42,822 nucleotides of DNA from Thermoanaerobacterales bacterium (GCA_030019475.1 JASEER010000020.1:1-42822); one strand, 5' to 3'. Shown: positions 25,290 through 34,883, counted from the first letter of the stretch. Numbers and translations: made by a program. The notes: generated by a model from the letters alone, not told the origin.

Positions 25290-25667
25290 ATGAAACCTTT
25301 GGGGCGCCACATTCTGGCTGAGATTTACGGCTGTGAATTCGATGCACTGAACGATGTCCAGAATGTCCAGGAGACGATGATTAACGCCGCCCTGGAGGCC
25401 GGAGCCGAGGTTCGAGAATACGTGTTCCACAAGTTTAGCCCCCAGGGGGTCAGCGGTGTCGTGGTGATCTCGGAGTCACACCTCACGATTCACACCTGGC
25501 CCGAACTCGGTTACGCAGCGGTCGACGTCTTCACCTGCGGGGATCGGGTTGATCCTTGGGACGCCTGCAACTACCTGAGTGAACACTTCGGCGCCAAGTA
25601 CGTGAAAGCCCACGAGACCAAGCGGGGCATCTTCCCCGAGGCGATGGGAAAAGCGGCTAATCTATAG
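25290..25667 (+). CDS. speD: S-adenosylmethionine decarboxylase proenzyme
   Basis: This 125-residue proenzyme of the short bacterial class makes decarboxylated SAM for spermidine synthesis. It is cleaved between Glu62 and Ser63 in [12 protein letters not shown], and Ser63 becomes the pyruvoyl group. His68 and Cys83 ([10 protein letters not shown]) are the conserved processing and catalytic residues, at the same numbers as in Thermotoga maritima SpeD. AAAGGGGGAGATAATGTAA precedes ATG 25290. speE is not adjacent. It has its own promoter and terminator. Confidence 0.97.
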   Translation: MKPLGRHILAEIYGCEFDALNDVQNVQETMINAALEAGAEVREYVFHKFSPQGVSGVVVISESHLTIHTWPELGYAAVDVFTCGDRVDPWDACNYLSEHFGAKYVKAHETKRGIFPEAMGKAANL

Positions 25668-25714
25668 GGGGGATATTTATTAGTACGAGTCCGAAGAAAA
25701 TTCGGTTGTAATTA

Positions 25715-25756
25715 GGCCTTGCAGTCAAGAGAGGATTGCAGGGCCGTTTTATTTTT
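25715..25756 (+). terminator. intrinsic terminator of speD
   Basis: GGCCTTGCAGTC (25715-25726) pairs with GATTGCAGGGCC (25734-25745), with G-U wobbles, and is followed by GTTTTATTTTT. Confidence 0.85.
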
Positions 25757-25822
25757 CCGACAGGAAAAGGCAGAGTTCAAAGCGAATAGAACCAGGGATT
25801 CGTTCCGCCGGAGGTTTTGCTG

Positions 25823-26572
25823 TTGGTTCACGACCCCTTGCACCTTCTTCGGGCCGACATCCGTGAGGCCTATCAAAGGATCGCCACCGGACCTCTGGCT
25901 GACTTTGGCGGGGATGGCGGAGCGTGGCCGGTAAGCGAGGACCGCTCGGTGGATTTTCATCTGCGCCCGGCTCTGGTTCTGGCTGTGACCCGTAATTGTC
26001 ACGGCGCACGGGACCGGGTACTGGCACTGGCCGGCTTGGTGCAACTCATTTTTATGGCCGCCCGTTTGCACGCCACGGTATCCGAGGATGGCCGGGGCGA
26101 AACGGCGAAGGCCATTCTCCTGGGTGATTACTGTTATTCGCGATTCTTTTCCCTGGCCGCCACGTCCGGACTGGGACGCTTCATAGGGCCGCTGGCGGAA
26201 GTCGTTTGTCTGATGGGCGAAGGGGGTGTCGAAAAGTGCCGGAAGGCTCCGGGGGGAGAGACGGCGGCCCTGGAGACGCTCCGCAAGGAAACCGCCGGGC
26301 TGTTCGCCGAGTCCTGTCGCTGCGCCGGCGACCTGATTGGAGCGGGGCCGGAGCAGCAACAAGCGTTACACCGTTTCGGGCTGTGCCTGGGCATGGGTTA
26401 TGCCCTGCTGCAGAACACTCTTTTTCGTCCGGCCGCCGTTTACTTTTCCGAGGCGCGCCTGGGTGTCGCCCACCTTCCCCGGGTGGCGGCGCGGGACATC
26501 CTTGAAGGGCTGATCGACTACCTCTGCCGGCGCATGCCGGAGCCGGCAGCGGCAGCCGCCATAGAAGGATAA
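25823..26572 (+). CDS. HepS-like small subunit of a polyprenyl diphosphate synthase
   Basis: The 249-residue all-helical protein resembles component 1 (HepS) of heptaprenyl diphosphate synthase: a VQLIFMAARLHATV helix followed by ILLGDYCYSRFFSLAATSG, matching the HepS LAGDY block. It has no DDxxD motif, so it should be non-catalytic and need a catalytic HepT-type partner encoded elsewhere. TTG 25823 is preferred because GGAGG lies eight bases before it; a TTG at 25817 is too close. It heads the menaquinone gene cluster, with menG 28 bases downstream, which fits a role in making the menaquinone side chain. The family call is by eye. Confidence 0.7.
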   Translation: MVHDPLHLLRADIREAYQRIATGPLADFGGDGGAWPVSEDRSVDFHLRPALVLAVTRNCHGARDRVLALAGLVQLIFMAARLHATVSEDGRGETAKAILLGDYCYSRFFSLAATSGLGRFIGPLAEVVCLMGEGGVEKCRKAPGGETAALETLRKETAGLFAESCRCAGDLIGAGPEQQQALHRFGLCLGMGYALLQNTLFRPAAVYFSEARLGVAHLPRVAARDILEGLIDYLCRRMPEPAAAAAIEG

Positions 26573-26600
26573 GAATAAGGAAGCGCGTAAGGAGATGGCG

Positions 26601-27326
26601 ATGTCTTTTAATCCTACCGATTCCCAGCATAAGCAGGAGTTTGTGCGCGAGGTTTTCGCGACCATCGCCCACCGTTATGATTTGCTCAACACCATTCTGA
26701 GCTTCAACCGGGATAAGGCCTGGCGGCGGTTTGCCGTGGGCAGGTGCGGGTTGAGACCCGGGATGCAGGCGCTTGATGTCGCTTGCGGCACAGGGATGCT
26801 AAGCTTTGAACTGGCGCGGGCGGTCGGCCCCGGCGGGCGCGTGGTCGGGATCGACTTCTGCCCTGAGATGCTGGAGAGGGCGAATGCCAACCGGGGCCGC
26901 TATCCCTTCGGAGGGCTGGTCACCTTTCAACAGGGAAACGCCATCGACCTGCCCTTCCCGGATGCCGCCTTTGACTGTGCCACTATCGGCTTTGCCTTGC
27001 GCAATGTGCCTGATGTAAAGAAGACCATTGCCGAAATGGCCCGGGTGGTCCGGCCGGGAGGACGGGTGGTCAGCCTGGAGTTCGGCAAGCCGAGTCTGCC
27101 GGTTTTCAAGCAGGCCTACTACCTTTACCTTAACGGATTGATCCCGGTGCTCGGGCGCCTGGGGGTGGGGCGTAAGGGGCCTTACAACTGGCTGGCCCAG
27201 TCTCAGAACTCATTCATGCATCAGAGTGCCGTGAGGGATCTGTTTGCCGACGTCGGGCTGGCCGACGCCCGTTATTATGAGCTTACCGGCGGGATCGTCG
27301 CCGTGCACGTGGGAACCAGGGTTTAG
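26601..27326 (+). CDS. menG: demethylmenaquinone methyltransferase
   Basis: The 241-residue SAM-dependent enzyme (UbiE/MenG family) carries out the last step of menaquinone synthesis. It has the family opening FATIAHRYDLLNTILSFNRDK, the SAM-binding LDVACGTGMLSFELA, the acidic GIDFCPEML, and the UbiE signatures ALRNVPDVKK and RVVRPGGRVVSLEF. ATG 26601 is preferred over ATG 26595 because AAGGAG (26589-26594) would abut the earlier codon. It lies between the HepS-like gene and ubiD, in the futalosine cluster. Confidence 0.95.
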   Translation: MSFNPTDSQHKQEFVREVFATIAHRYDLLNTILSFNRDKAWRRFAVGRCGLRPGMQALDVACGTGMLSFELARAVGPGGRVVGIDFCPEMLERANANRGRYPFGGLVTFQQGNAIDLPFPDAAFDCATIGFALRNVPDVKKTIAEMARVVRPGGRVVSLEFGKPSLPVFKQAYYLYLNGLIPVLGRLGVGRKGPYNWLAQSQNSFMHQSAVRDLFADVGLADARYYELTGGIVAVHVGTRV

Positions 27327-27342
27327 GGTGGAGGTGTGGAGA

Positions 27343-28788
27343 GTGTCTTCGTACCGGGACCTGCGGGAATTCATAAACGCCCTTGAGCGAAGGGGACTCC
27401 TACGACGCATCTCGGTCGAGGTGGACTCTGAGCTGGAGATTACCGAGATCACGGATCGGGTAGTCAAGTCCGGGGGCCCGGCTCTTTTATTTGAAAGGGT
27501 ACGGGGCTACGATGTCCCCGTCTTGATCAACGCCTTTGGATCGGAGGAGCGGGTACGTCTGGCTCTCGGGGTGGATGACCTCGACGATCTGGGACGGGAG
27601 CTTGTACGCTTGCTGCAGCCTGATCTGCCCACGACCTTTCTGGATAAATTGAAGACCCTGCCAAAGCTGGCCGAGCTGTCGTCTTTCCTGCCGAAGGTCG
27701 TACGCGGCGGACCCTGCCAGGAGGTGGTCGTCCGCGACCGGCCGACCCTCGCGCAGTTCCCGATTCTCAAATGCTGGCCGAAGGACGCCGGCCGTTTCAT
27801 TACTCTCCCCCTGGTTTTCACACGGGATCCGGAGACGGGACGGCGGAACGTGGGGATGTACCGCATGCAGGTTTTCGATGAAAGGACCACCGGGATGCAC
27901 TGGCACCTGCACAAGGACGGTGCAGGGCATTACCGCCGGGCCTGCGCCGGGAAACGGCGCCTGGAAGTGGCCGTCGCCCTCGGGGGTGACCCGGCCCTGA
28001 TCTACGCCGCCACGGCGCCCCTGCCCCGCGACCTGGACGAGCTTCTCCTGGCCGGCTTCATTCGCAAACAGCCGGTGGAACTGGTCCGGTGCCTCACGGT
28101 GGACCTCGAGGTCCCGGCACATGCCGAGATCATCCTGGAGGGTTACGTCGATCCCGAAGAACGTCGGCGTGAAGGACCCTTTGGTGACCATACCGGGTAT
28201 TATTCGCTGGCCGACGACTATCCCGTGTTCCATATCACCTGTATCACGCACCGGAGACAGCCGATATATCCGACGATCGTCGTCGGGCGCCCGCCCATGG
28301 AGGACACCTTCCTGGGCAAGGTTACCGAGCGGCTCTTCCTGCCGCTCATCCAGGTGGTCCTGCCCGAGGTTGTAGATATGAGCTTTCCCTTGGAGGGCGT
28401 CTTTCACAACTGTGCCGTGGTTTCCATCCGGAAGGATTTCCCCGGCCAGGCGCGCAAGGTCATGCACGCCCTCTGGGGTATGGGTCAGATGATGTTCACC
28501 AAGATGATTGTCGTCGTCGACCACGACGTGGACGTTCATAACCCGTCCGAAGTCTGGTGGAGGGTCTTTAACAACATCGACGCGCGGAGAGACCTGGTTT
28601 TAGCCGACGGGCCGCTCGATGTACTGGATCACTCCTCTCCGGCGCCGGTTTACGGGACCAAGATGGGACTTGACGCCACGCGCAAGGGGCCGGGGGAAGG
28701 GCACCCGCGGGAGTGGCCGGATGATATCGTTATGGACCCCGAAATCAAAACACTTGTGGACGGAAAGTGGGAGAGCTATGGCCTTTAG
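27343..28788 (+). CDS. UbiD-family decarboxylase (probable menaquinone decarboxylase MqnL)
   Basis: The 481-residue protein is a prenylated-FMN-dependent UbiD decarboxylase. It begins SSYRDLREFINALERRGLL and has GMYRMQVFDERTTGMHWHLH, EIILEGYVDPEERRREGPFG, and the E-x-F-P-H-like late region SFPLEGVFHNCAVVSI. In the futalosine route an enzyme of this family removes the carboxyl of the prenylated naphthoate. GTG 27343 is chosen because GGAGGTG lies just upstream. UbiX, which makes the cofactor, is not in the window. The gene overlaps ubiA by 11 bases. Confidence 0.92.
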   Translation: MSSYRDLREFINALERRGLLRRISVEVDSELEITEITDRVVKSGGPALLFERVRGYDVPVLINAFGSEERVRLALGVDDLDDLGRELVRLLQPDLPTTFLDKLKTLPKLAELSSFLPKVVRGGPCQEVVVRDRPTLAQFPILKCWPKDAGRFITLPLVFTRDPETGRRNVGMYRMQVFDERTTGMHWHLHKDGAGHYRRACAGKRRLEVAVALGGDPALIYAATAPLPRDLDELLLAGFIRKQPVELVRCLTVDLEVPAHAEIILEGYVDPEERRREGPFGDHTGYYSLADDYPVFHITCITHRRQPIYPTIVVGRPPMEDTFLGKVTERLFLPLIQVVLPEVVDMSFPLEGVFHNCAVVSIRKDFPGQARKVMHALWGMGQMMFTKMIVVVDHDVDVHNPSEVWWRVFNNIDARRDLVLADGPLDVLDHSSPAPVYGTKMGLDATRKGPGEGHPREWPDDIVMDPEIKTLVDGKWESYGL

Positions 28789-29632
28789 CCGCGTGCTCAC
28801 CTTTCTGGAAATGGTCAAATTCGAGCATACCGTTTTTGCCTTGCCCTTCGCTTTTGTCGGGGCGCTCCTGACCGAACGGCACCTGCCGGCCTGGAGCGAT
28901 GTCCTCTGGATCACGGTGGCGATGGTCGGGGCCCGCACGGCGGCAATGTCGTTAAACCGCCTGATCGACCGCCACGTCGACGCGCGGAATCCTCGTACGG
29001 CCAACCGGGCTTTACCGAAGGGGCTGCTCTCGGTCGGTGAGGTCTGGATCTATGTTATTATCTCCTTCGCTTTGCTCTTGATCGCCGCCTACCAGCTGAG
29101 CCCTCTGGCGGTCCGCCTCTTCCCCTTGGTGGTAGCCATCCTTGTCGGTTACTCCTATACCAAGCGCTTCACCTGGGCCTGTCACCTCTGGCTCGGGGCC
29201 GCGCTCGGCTTTGCCCCTCTGGGAGCCTGGATCGCCATCGCCAACCGCATCGACCTGGCCCCGATCCTCCTGGCCCTCGGCGTCCTGTTTTGGGTGGCCG
29301 GCTTTGACATCATATATGCCTGCCTGGACCATGACTTCGATATCCGGGCCGGTATTCATTCCATTCCGGTCCGGTTCGGGATACCCATTGCGCTGCGCAT
29401 CGCCCGGGGTTTTCACGTTGTCGCGCCGGCGCTGTTCCTGGCGGCCGGCATGGCCCTTCACCTCGGCGTGTTTTACTTCCTTGGCGTTGCTCTGGCCATT
29501 GCCTTGCTGGCATACGAGCATGCAATTGTCAACCCGGGAGACCTTTCCCGGGTCAATGTCGCCTTTTTCCACGCCAACGCTGTTCTGAGTATCCTGATCT
29601 TCTGCTTTACTCTGGTTGACGTACTCCGGTAG
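28778..29632 (+). CDS. UbiA-family prenyltransferase (probable menaquinone MqnP)
   Basis: The 284-residue membrane protein joins the polyprenyl tail to the 1,4-dihydroxy-6-naphthoate nucleus in the futalosine route. The first Asp-rich motif is NRLIDRHVDARNPRT, and the second is DIIYACLDHDFDIRAG. About eight membrane helices fit the family. ATG 28778 follows GTGGGAG and lies within the last codons of ubiD, so the genes are translationally coupled. Assignment to menaquinone rather than heme or ubiquinone rests on the flanking mqn genes. Confidence 0.93.
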   Translation: MAFSRVLTFLEMVKFEHTVFALPFAFVGALLTERHLPAWSDVLWITVAMVGARTAAMSLNRLIDRHVDARNPRTANRALPKGLLSVGEVWIYVIISFALLLIAAYQLSPLAVRLFPLVVAILVGYSYTKRFTWACHLWLGAALGFAPLGAWIAIANRIDLAPILLALGVLFWVAGFDIIYACLDHDFDIRAGIHSIPVRFGIPIALRIARGFHVVAPALFLAAGMALHLGVFYFLGVALAIALLAYEHAIVNPGDLSRVNVAFFHANAVLSILIFCFTLVDVLR

Positions 29633-29649
29633 GGAAGGGGAAGGACAGG

Positions 29650-30753
29650 TTGGAAAGCCTCTTCGCGGACGGTGAACTACGGGACATAGTGGAGAAAGTC
29701 CTGGGCGGGGAGCGCCTTGACCGGGGGGACGGAATACGCCTGCTGCATTCCAAGGATCTTCTGACAGTGGGCTATCTGGCCGATCTGGTGCGCCGGCGCA
29801 AGCACGGCGACCGGGTCTATTTCATTGTCAACCGGCATATCAACCAGACCAATATCTGCGTCAACCGCTGTCGTTTCTGCGCCTTCAGCAAGGATCCCGG
29901 CGCCCCCGGGAGTTACGCCCTGACCCTGGACGAGATCGTTGAACGGGCCCGGCGGTCGTGGGCCCTGGGTATCTCCGAGGTGCATATCGTCGGCGGCCTG
30001 CATCCGGACCTCGACCTTCAATACTACCTGGAAATGATGCGCCTCCTGCGTCAAGCCCTGCCGGGCGTCGTGATCCAGGCCCTCACGGCCGTGGAGGTGG
30101 AGTACCTGGCCCAGCGCCACCAAATGGCGGTGGAAGACGTTCTCCTCGCCCTTCACCAGGCCGGTCTGGACTCCCTGCCCGGGGGCGGGGCCGAGGTTTT
30201 CTCCCCGCGGGTGCGTGAACTGCTCTGCCCGAAGAAAATCAGCGGCGAGCGGTGGCTCTATGTGCATGAGGCCGCTCACCGCCTGGGGATCCGCACCAAC
30301 GCCACCATGCTGTACGGTCACGTTGAGACGCCCGAGGAGCGGGTGGACCACCTGCTCGCCCTGCGCGCGCTGCAGGACCGGACGGGGGGCTTCTTGACCT
30401 TTATTCCGCTGGCCTTCCACCGCCGGCATACCGAACTGGAGGGGGTCGTGCGCGACCGGACCACGGGATATGACGATCTCAAAATGCTGGCTGTGTCCCG
30501 GCTCATGCTGGACAACTTTGATCACATCAAAGCCTACTGGATTATGATCGGGGAGAAGATGTCCCAGGTCGCCTTGAGCTTCGGCGTCGACGACTTCGAC
30601 GGGACGGTGGTGGAGGAGAGGATCACCCATGCCGCCGGGGCCGAGACGGCACAGAGCGCGACACGGCGGGAACTGGTGCGCCAGATCCGGGCGGCGGGCC
30701 GGCGGCCGGTGGAAAGGGACACCCTTTACAACGTTATCCGGGAGGAGTTCTAG
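29650..30753 (+). CDS. mqnE: aminofutalosine synthase
   Basis: The 367-residue radical SAM enzyme joins 3-[(1-carboxyvinyl)oxy]benzoate and SAM to form aminofutalosine. The cluster motif is C-x3-C-x2-C in CVNRCRFCAF. The features that separate it from MqnC are IRTNATMLYGHVET and FIPLAFHRRHTELEG. It starts at TTG 29650 after AAGGGGAAGGACAGG. mqnA starts directly after its stop. MqnE and MqnC are paralogues, so this label depends on those motifs and on length. Confidence 0.92.
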   Translation: MESLFADGELRDIVEKVLGGERLDRGDGIRLLHSKDLLTVGYLADLVRRRKHGDRVYFIVNRHINQTNICVNRCRFCAFSKDPGAPGSYALTLDEIVERARRSWALGISEVHIVGGLHPDLDLQYYLEMMRLLRQALPGVVIQALTAVEVEYLAQRHQMAVEDVLLALHQAGLDSLPGGGAEVFSPRVRELLCPKKISGERWLYVHEAAHRLGIRTNATMLYGHVETPEERVDHLLALRALQDRTGGFLTFIPLAFHRRHTELEGVVRDRTTGYDDLKMLAVSRLMLDNFDHIKAYWIMIGEKMSQVALSFGVDDFDGTVVEERITHAAGAETAQSATRRELVRQIRAAGRRPVERDTLYNVIREEF

Positions 30754-31602
30754 ATGGCCTTCATCAGGCTGGGCCGGGTCGATTACCTGAACTGCCTGCC
30801 CGTCTACTATCCCCTTGAGAGGGGGTGGGTGCCGGTTAAGGCCACTCTGACCAAGGGCGTTCCAACACGCCTCAATCGCCTCTTTCTCGAGGGAGAGCTT
30901 GACGTCACGCCTATTTCATCTATCGAGTACGCCCGTAATCCCGGGAAATGCGTTATCCTCCCCGATATCTCCATCGCCTCCGACGGGCGGGTGGGGAGCA
31001 TCTTCCTCTTCAGCAGGGGTCCCGTGACGGAGCTGGACGGCCGCCACGTGGCCCTGCCGGATACCTCGGCCACCTCGGTCGTGCTGCTGAAGGTGCTGTT
31101 TCACCATTACTATCACGTTGAGGCGACGTACGAGACGATGCCCGACGACCTGGACCGGATGCTGGCCGTGGCCGACGCAGCCTTGCTGATCGGCGACAAT
31201 GCCATCCGGGAGCGTTGGCGGGTGCAGGAGGCGGGCAGCCCGCTGGTGGTCACCGACCTCGGGCAGGCCTGGAAGGACTTCACCGGGGACCCGATGGTTT
31301 TCGCCCTTTGGGTCATCCGCAGGGACTTTGCCTCCCGTGATCCGGAGAGCACCCGCGCCGCGGCCGGGGCCCTGCTGACCGCCAAGAGGGTAGGGGCGGC
31401 TCAGACGCCGACGCTGGTTGACGTCGCCCATCGCCGGACCGGGCTGCCCCGCCCGGTTCTTGAGGACTATTTCCGCATCATCCGTCACGAACTCGACGCC
31501 GATTACCGGCGGGGCTTGCTGACCTACTATGATTACGCCTACAAGAGCGGCCTTATTGAGGAACGGGTGCGCCTTGACATTTGGGGGGATGGCCTTGGTT
31601 AA
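30754..31602 (+). CDS. mqnA: chorismate dehydratase
   Basis: The 282-residue enzyme dehydrates chorismate to 3-[(1-carboxyvinyl)oxy]benzoate, the entry to the futalosine route. It has the periplasmic-binding-like fold of the family: RLGRVDYLNCLPVYYPLERG at the start, LDVTPISSIEYARN, VALPDTSATSVVLLKVL, and AALLIGDNAIR. The ATG directly follows the mqnE stop, and the gene overlaps mqnC by 14 bases. Confidence 0.95.
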   Translation: MAFIRLGRVDYLNCLPVYYPLERGWVPVKATLTKGVPTRLNRLFLEGELDVTPISSIEYARNPGKCVILPDISIASDGRVGSIFLFSRGPVTELDGRHVALPDTSATSVVLLKVLFHHYYHVEATYETMPDDLDRMLAVADAALLIGDNAIRERWRVQEAGSPLVVTDLGQAWKDFTGDPMVFALWVIRRDFASRDPESTRAAAGALLTAKRVGAAQTPTLVDVAHRRTGLPRPVLEDYFRIIRHELDADYRRGLLTYYDYAYKSGLIEERVRLDIWGDGLG

Positions 31603-32668
31603 GATCCACGCCGTCCTGGAAAAGGCCCTGTCCGGCGGCCGGCTGGACGAGGCGGAAGGGACGGCGCTGCTGGCCTCCGATGAGGTTCTTCTCGTGGGCC
31701 GGGCCGCGGATACCATTCGCCGCCGGCGCCACCCGGAGGGCCTGGTGACCTTTGTCATTGACCGGAACATCAACTACACCAACGTCTGCGTTTCGCGCTG
31801 CCGCTTCTGCGCGTTTTATCGTTCTCCCGGCGAGCCCGGGTCTTACGTGCTGGATCACGGCCAGATCCTGGACAAGATCCGGGAACTGGTCGACCTCGGC
31901 GGCACCCAGGTCTTAATCCAGGGAGGGCTCCACCCGGACCTGCCGCTGGACTACTACCTGGACATGCTGCGGGCCATCAAGCGGGAATTCCCCCAGGTTC
32001 AGGTCCACTCCTTCTCCCCGCCGGAGATCGTCCATCTCTCCCGCCGGTTTGGGCATGCGGTCCGGGACATGCTGGTCCTCTTGCGGGAGGCCGGACTGGA
32101 CTCGCTTCCCGGCGGAGGGGCGGAAATCCTGGTGGACCGCGTGCGGCGGGAGATCAGCCCGGCTAAGATCGGCTGGCGGGAGTGGATGGACGTTATGCGC
32201 CAGGCGCATGCCCTCGGCATGCGCACCACGGCGACGATGATGTTCGGAGCTGTGGAAACCCTGGAGGAGCGGGTGCGGCACATGATCCGGTTGCGGGACC
32301 TGCAAGACGAGACCCGAGGTTTTACGGCCTTCATACCGTGGAGTTTTCAGCCCTCGAATACGCACCTGGGCGGGTCGGGGTCCACGGCCCTCGACTACCT
32401 GAAGACCCTGGCCGTGGCCCGGCTGGTGCTGGACAACTTCGATAACCTGCAGTGTTCCTGGGTCACCCAGGGGCCGAAGGTGGCGCAGGTTGCCCTAACT
32501 TTTGGGGCTAACGACTTCGGGAGCACGATGCTTGAGGAAAACGTTGTCCGCGCCGCCGGCGCCTGCCACCGGGTACCCTTGGAGGAGATGCTGCACGTCA
32601 TCCGGGACGCGGGCTTCACTCCCGCCCAGAGGGCGACGGACTACACCGTTCTGCGTACCTGGGATTAG
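31589..32668 (+). CDS. mqnC: cyclic dehypoxanthinyl futalosine synthase
   Basis: The 359-residue radical SAM enzyme cyclises dehypoxanthine futalosine. The cluster motif is CVSRCRFCAF. MqnC-type features are GMRTTATMMFGAVET and TAFIPWSFQPSNT, and the HSFSPPEIVHLSRR segment. ATG 31589 lies inside the end of mqnA behind TTTGGGGGG. It is the last gene of the menaquinone set here. MqnB or an adenosine-nucleosidase substitute and MqnD are not in the window, so the pathway is incomplete locally. Confidence 0.94.
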   Translation: MALVKIHAVLEKALSGGRLDEAEGTALLASDEVLLVGRAADTIRRRRHPEGLVTFVIDRNINYTNVCVSRCRFCAFYRSPGEPGSYVLDHGQILDKIRELVDLGGTQVLIQGGLHPDLPLDYYLDMLRAIKREFPQVQVHSFSPPEIVHLSRRFGHAVRDMLVLLREAGLDSLPGGGAEILVDRVRREISPAKIGWREWMDVMRQAHALGMRTTATMMFGAVETLEERVRHMIRLRDLQDETRGFTAFIPWSFQPSNTHLGGSGSTALDYLKTLAVARLVLDNFDNLQCSWVTQGPKVAQVALTFGANDFGSTMLEENVVRAAGACHRVPLEEMLHVIRDAGFTPAQRATDYTVLRTWD

Positions 32669-32704
32669 GGCAAACGCCGGGTCCTCCACGGCCGGTCCAA
32701 TGCC

Positions 32705-33439
32705 ATGAACGGTTATAATATTAATGAAAGAATGAGCTTATGGAGGGTGTTTGAACTGGCACCGCATAACCTTTGGCTGAAATGTCCCACCATGGCCCGC
32801 CCGGGAGAAACATTCACCGTCAACCTTATTTACGGCCACCACTTCGAGCCCGAAGGAGACATCGACCAGGCGCGGGCGCGGGTCTGGGCTTTCCCCCCGG
32901 GGGGCGGGAGTCGTGACCTCGAAGCGCGGGCGGACGGCCGGTCGCTGCGGGCCTCTCTGACGGCCGACGTACCCGGGGTCTGGGCCGTTCTGGCGGCGTA
33001 CGATGCGGGCCTTTGGGCGGTACTGGCTGACGGGCGTCATCTCCCCGGGGGCCGGAAGGCCAACCCCGGGGTGGAAGCGGTGAGGGACGTGCATTATAGG
33101 AAATTCGCCAAGGCCCTCGTCGTTTGCGGCACGGAAGAAGCGGCCCTGCCGGGGCCGGCCGGAACGGAACTGGAAATCGTACCCCTGGCGCTGCGGGATG
33201 GAACACTGGAACTTGCAGTGCTGTTTTTCGGCAAACCGTTGGCCGGGGCACGTGTTTCCGCGGCTTGCCGGGGACGCAGGATCTCGCGCCTGACGCGTAC
33301 CGACGGGGCCGGGCTGGCCGCCGTCAACCTCAGCCCGGGGACCTGGCTGGTCATCGTTGACCACGAATCGGCGCCGGCCGATCCCGCCCGCGACCCCTAC
33401 GACAACCTTCAGGCGGTGTACTCTGTTGATATTTCGTAA
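32705..33439 (+). CDS. DUF4198 domain-containing protein
   Basis: The 244-residue protein resembles the DUF4198 family, often linked to nickel or cobalt uptake genes. PHNLWLKCPTMARPGETFTV opens the domain; the second half is an immunoglobulin-like beta module with FFGKPLAGARVSAACRGRR and a TDGAGLAAVNLSPGTWLVIV closing block. Most members have a signal peptide; this one has none that I can see. The start is uncertain: the ATG codons at 32705 and 32732 lack good ribosome sites, while GGAGGG at 32742-32747 would serve a CTG near 32756. It lies 36 bases after mqnC and 34 before selA. Confidence 0.8.
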   Translation: MNGYNINERMSLWRVFELAPHNLWLKCPTMARPGETFTVNLIYGHHFEPEGDIDQARARVWAFPPGGGSRDLEARADGRSLRASLTADVPGVWAVLAAYDAGLWAVLADGRHLPGGRKANPGVEAVRDVHYRKFAKALVVCGTEEAALPGPAGTELEIVPLALRDGTLELAVLFFGKPLAGARVSAACRGRRISRLTRTDGAGLAAVNLSPGTWLVIVDHESAPADPARDPYDNLQAVYSVDIS

Positions 33440-33473
33440 TGCCGGAATGGACGGAAGATACGGAGGATGATCC

Positions 33474-34883
33474 ATGGCTTCTGAAAGGCATGGGGCTTTG
33501 CGCCTGCTGCCGCCGGTGGACGAGGTGTTGCGTGAGATAGACGACCGTGTGGGTCCGCAGCCGCGCGGCGTGCTCGTGGCCGAGACGCGGCGCGTTTTGG
33601 AGGGCTGGCGACATGCGATCCTTGGTGACGAAGCCCCGGTCACGTTTGCAACCCGGGAAGAAGCCCTGGCGCGGGTGGCCGAGGATGTCTGCGAAAGGGT
33701 GCGGCGGACGGCCCTGCCCAACCTGCGGCGGGTGCTTAACGCGACCGGGGTGGTGCTGCATACGAACCTGGGCCGCGCCTTGCTCAGTGAACAGGCGCGG
33801 GAGGCCGTAGCCGAGGCTGCTGGGCGCTACACGAACCTGGAGTTTGACCTGGCCACCGGGCGGCGGGGTTCACGCTACTTTCTGGTGGAGGGCCTGCTGG
33901 CCGAGCTGACCGGCGCCGAAGCGGCGATGGTGGTCAACAATAACGCCGCCGCGGTTCTGCTCGCCCTCAGCACACTGGCGCGAGGCCGAGAAGTCATCGT
34001 GTCCCGGGGCCAGCTCGTGGAGATCGGCGGTTCCTTCCGCATTCCCGAAGTGATGGAGCAAAGCGGCGCACGGCTGGTCGAGGTCGGGGCGACGAACAAG
34101 ACCCATCGCCGTGACTACGAGCGGGCGGTCAATCCCGAGACGGCTCTGCTGTTGCACGTCCATACCTCCAATTACCGCATCGTGGGCTTTACCTGCGAGG
34201 TTAGCGTCGGGGAGCTTGCGGCCCTGGGACACCAGTTCGGGTTGCCCGTTATGTCGGATCTGGGCAGCGGTTTCCTGGTCGACCTTTCCCGCTTCGGCCT
34301 TCCTTATGAGCCGACCGTTCAAGAAACGGTGCGGGCCGGGGCCGACCTGGTGACCTTCAGCGGGGACAAGCTGCTTGGCGGGCCTCAGGCCGGGATCATC
34401 GTCGGGCGGGCCGACCTGGTCGAGCGTATGAAGAAAAACCCTCTGACCCGGGCTATTCGCATCGACAAGCTGACCCTTGCCGGGCTGGAGGCTACCTTAC
34501 GCGCCTACCGCGAACCGGATCAGGCCCTGCGGACGATCCCCACCCTGCACATGCTTACCGCGCCTTACGGGGAACTGGCGAAGCGCGCTGCGGCCCTGGA
34601 GCGCGAACTGGGCGAACTGGTTGGCGAGCGGGCTCTGGTGGAAGCGCGCGACGCTTTTTCCCAGGTCGGAGGGGGCGCGATGCCTACCGCCGTGCTGCCG
34701 ACGCGTGTCGTGGCCGTGCGCCCGCACAGCGGCACGGTGGACGGTTTGGTGACCGCGCTGCGGAGCGGCGACCCGCCGCTTATCGGACGGGTGCAGGACG
34801 ATACCCTGCTGCTCGACGTACGCACCCTGCAGGATGAGGAGATTGCCGTGGCGGCCAGGCTGGTGGCGGGTGCGCTCAGGTAA
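33474..34883 (+). CDS. selA: L-seryl-tRNA(Sec) selenium transferase
   Basis: The 469-residue PLP enzyme converts Ser-tRNA(Sec) to Sec-tRNA(Sec) with selenophosphate. The typical N-terminal domain ([18 protein letters not shown]) is followed by [19 protein letters not shown], the PLP region [18 protein letters not shown] with the Schiff-base Lys, and [22 protein letters not shown] 33474 follows GGAGGATGATCC. selB follows after 86 bases. Its presence, with selB, is what makes UGA recoding plausible elsewhere in this genome. I did not find tRNA-Sec or selD nearby. Confidence 0.97.
   Translation: MASERHGALRLLPPVDEVLREIDDRVGPQPRGVLVAETRRVLEGWRHAILGDEAPVTFATREEALARVAEDVCERVRRTALPNLRRVLNATGVVLHTNLGRALLSEQAREAVAEAAGRYTNLEFDLATGRRGSRYFLVEGLLAELTGAEAAMVVNNNAAAVLLALSTLARGREVIVSRGQLVEIGGSFRIPEVMEQSGARLVEVGATNKTHRRDYERAVNPETALLLHVHTSNYRIVGFTCEVSVGELAALGHQFGLPVMSDLGSGFLVDLSRFGLPYEPTVQETVRAGADLVTFSGDKLLGGPQAGIIVGRADLVERMKKNPLTRAIRIDKLTLAGLEATLRAYREPDQALRTIPTLHMLTAPYGELAKRAAALERELGELVGERALVEARDAFSQVGGGAMPTAVLPTRVVAVRPHSGTVDGLVTALRSGDPPLIGRVQDDTLLLDVRTLQDEEIAVAARLVAGALR

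Noticed and set aside
27487-28539. 350-residue minus-strand frame opposite ubiD
   Set aside because: It is an antisense shadow in high-GC DNA; the plus-strand UbiD protein is unambiguous.
29677-30630. 317-residue minus-strand frame opposite mqnE
   Set aside because: Antisense shadow with no ribosome site and no recognisable motif.
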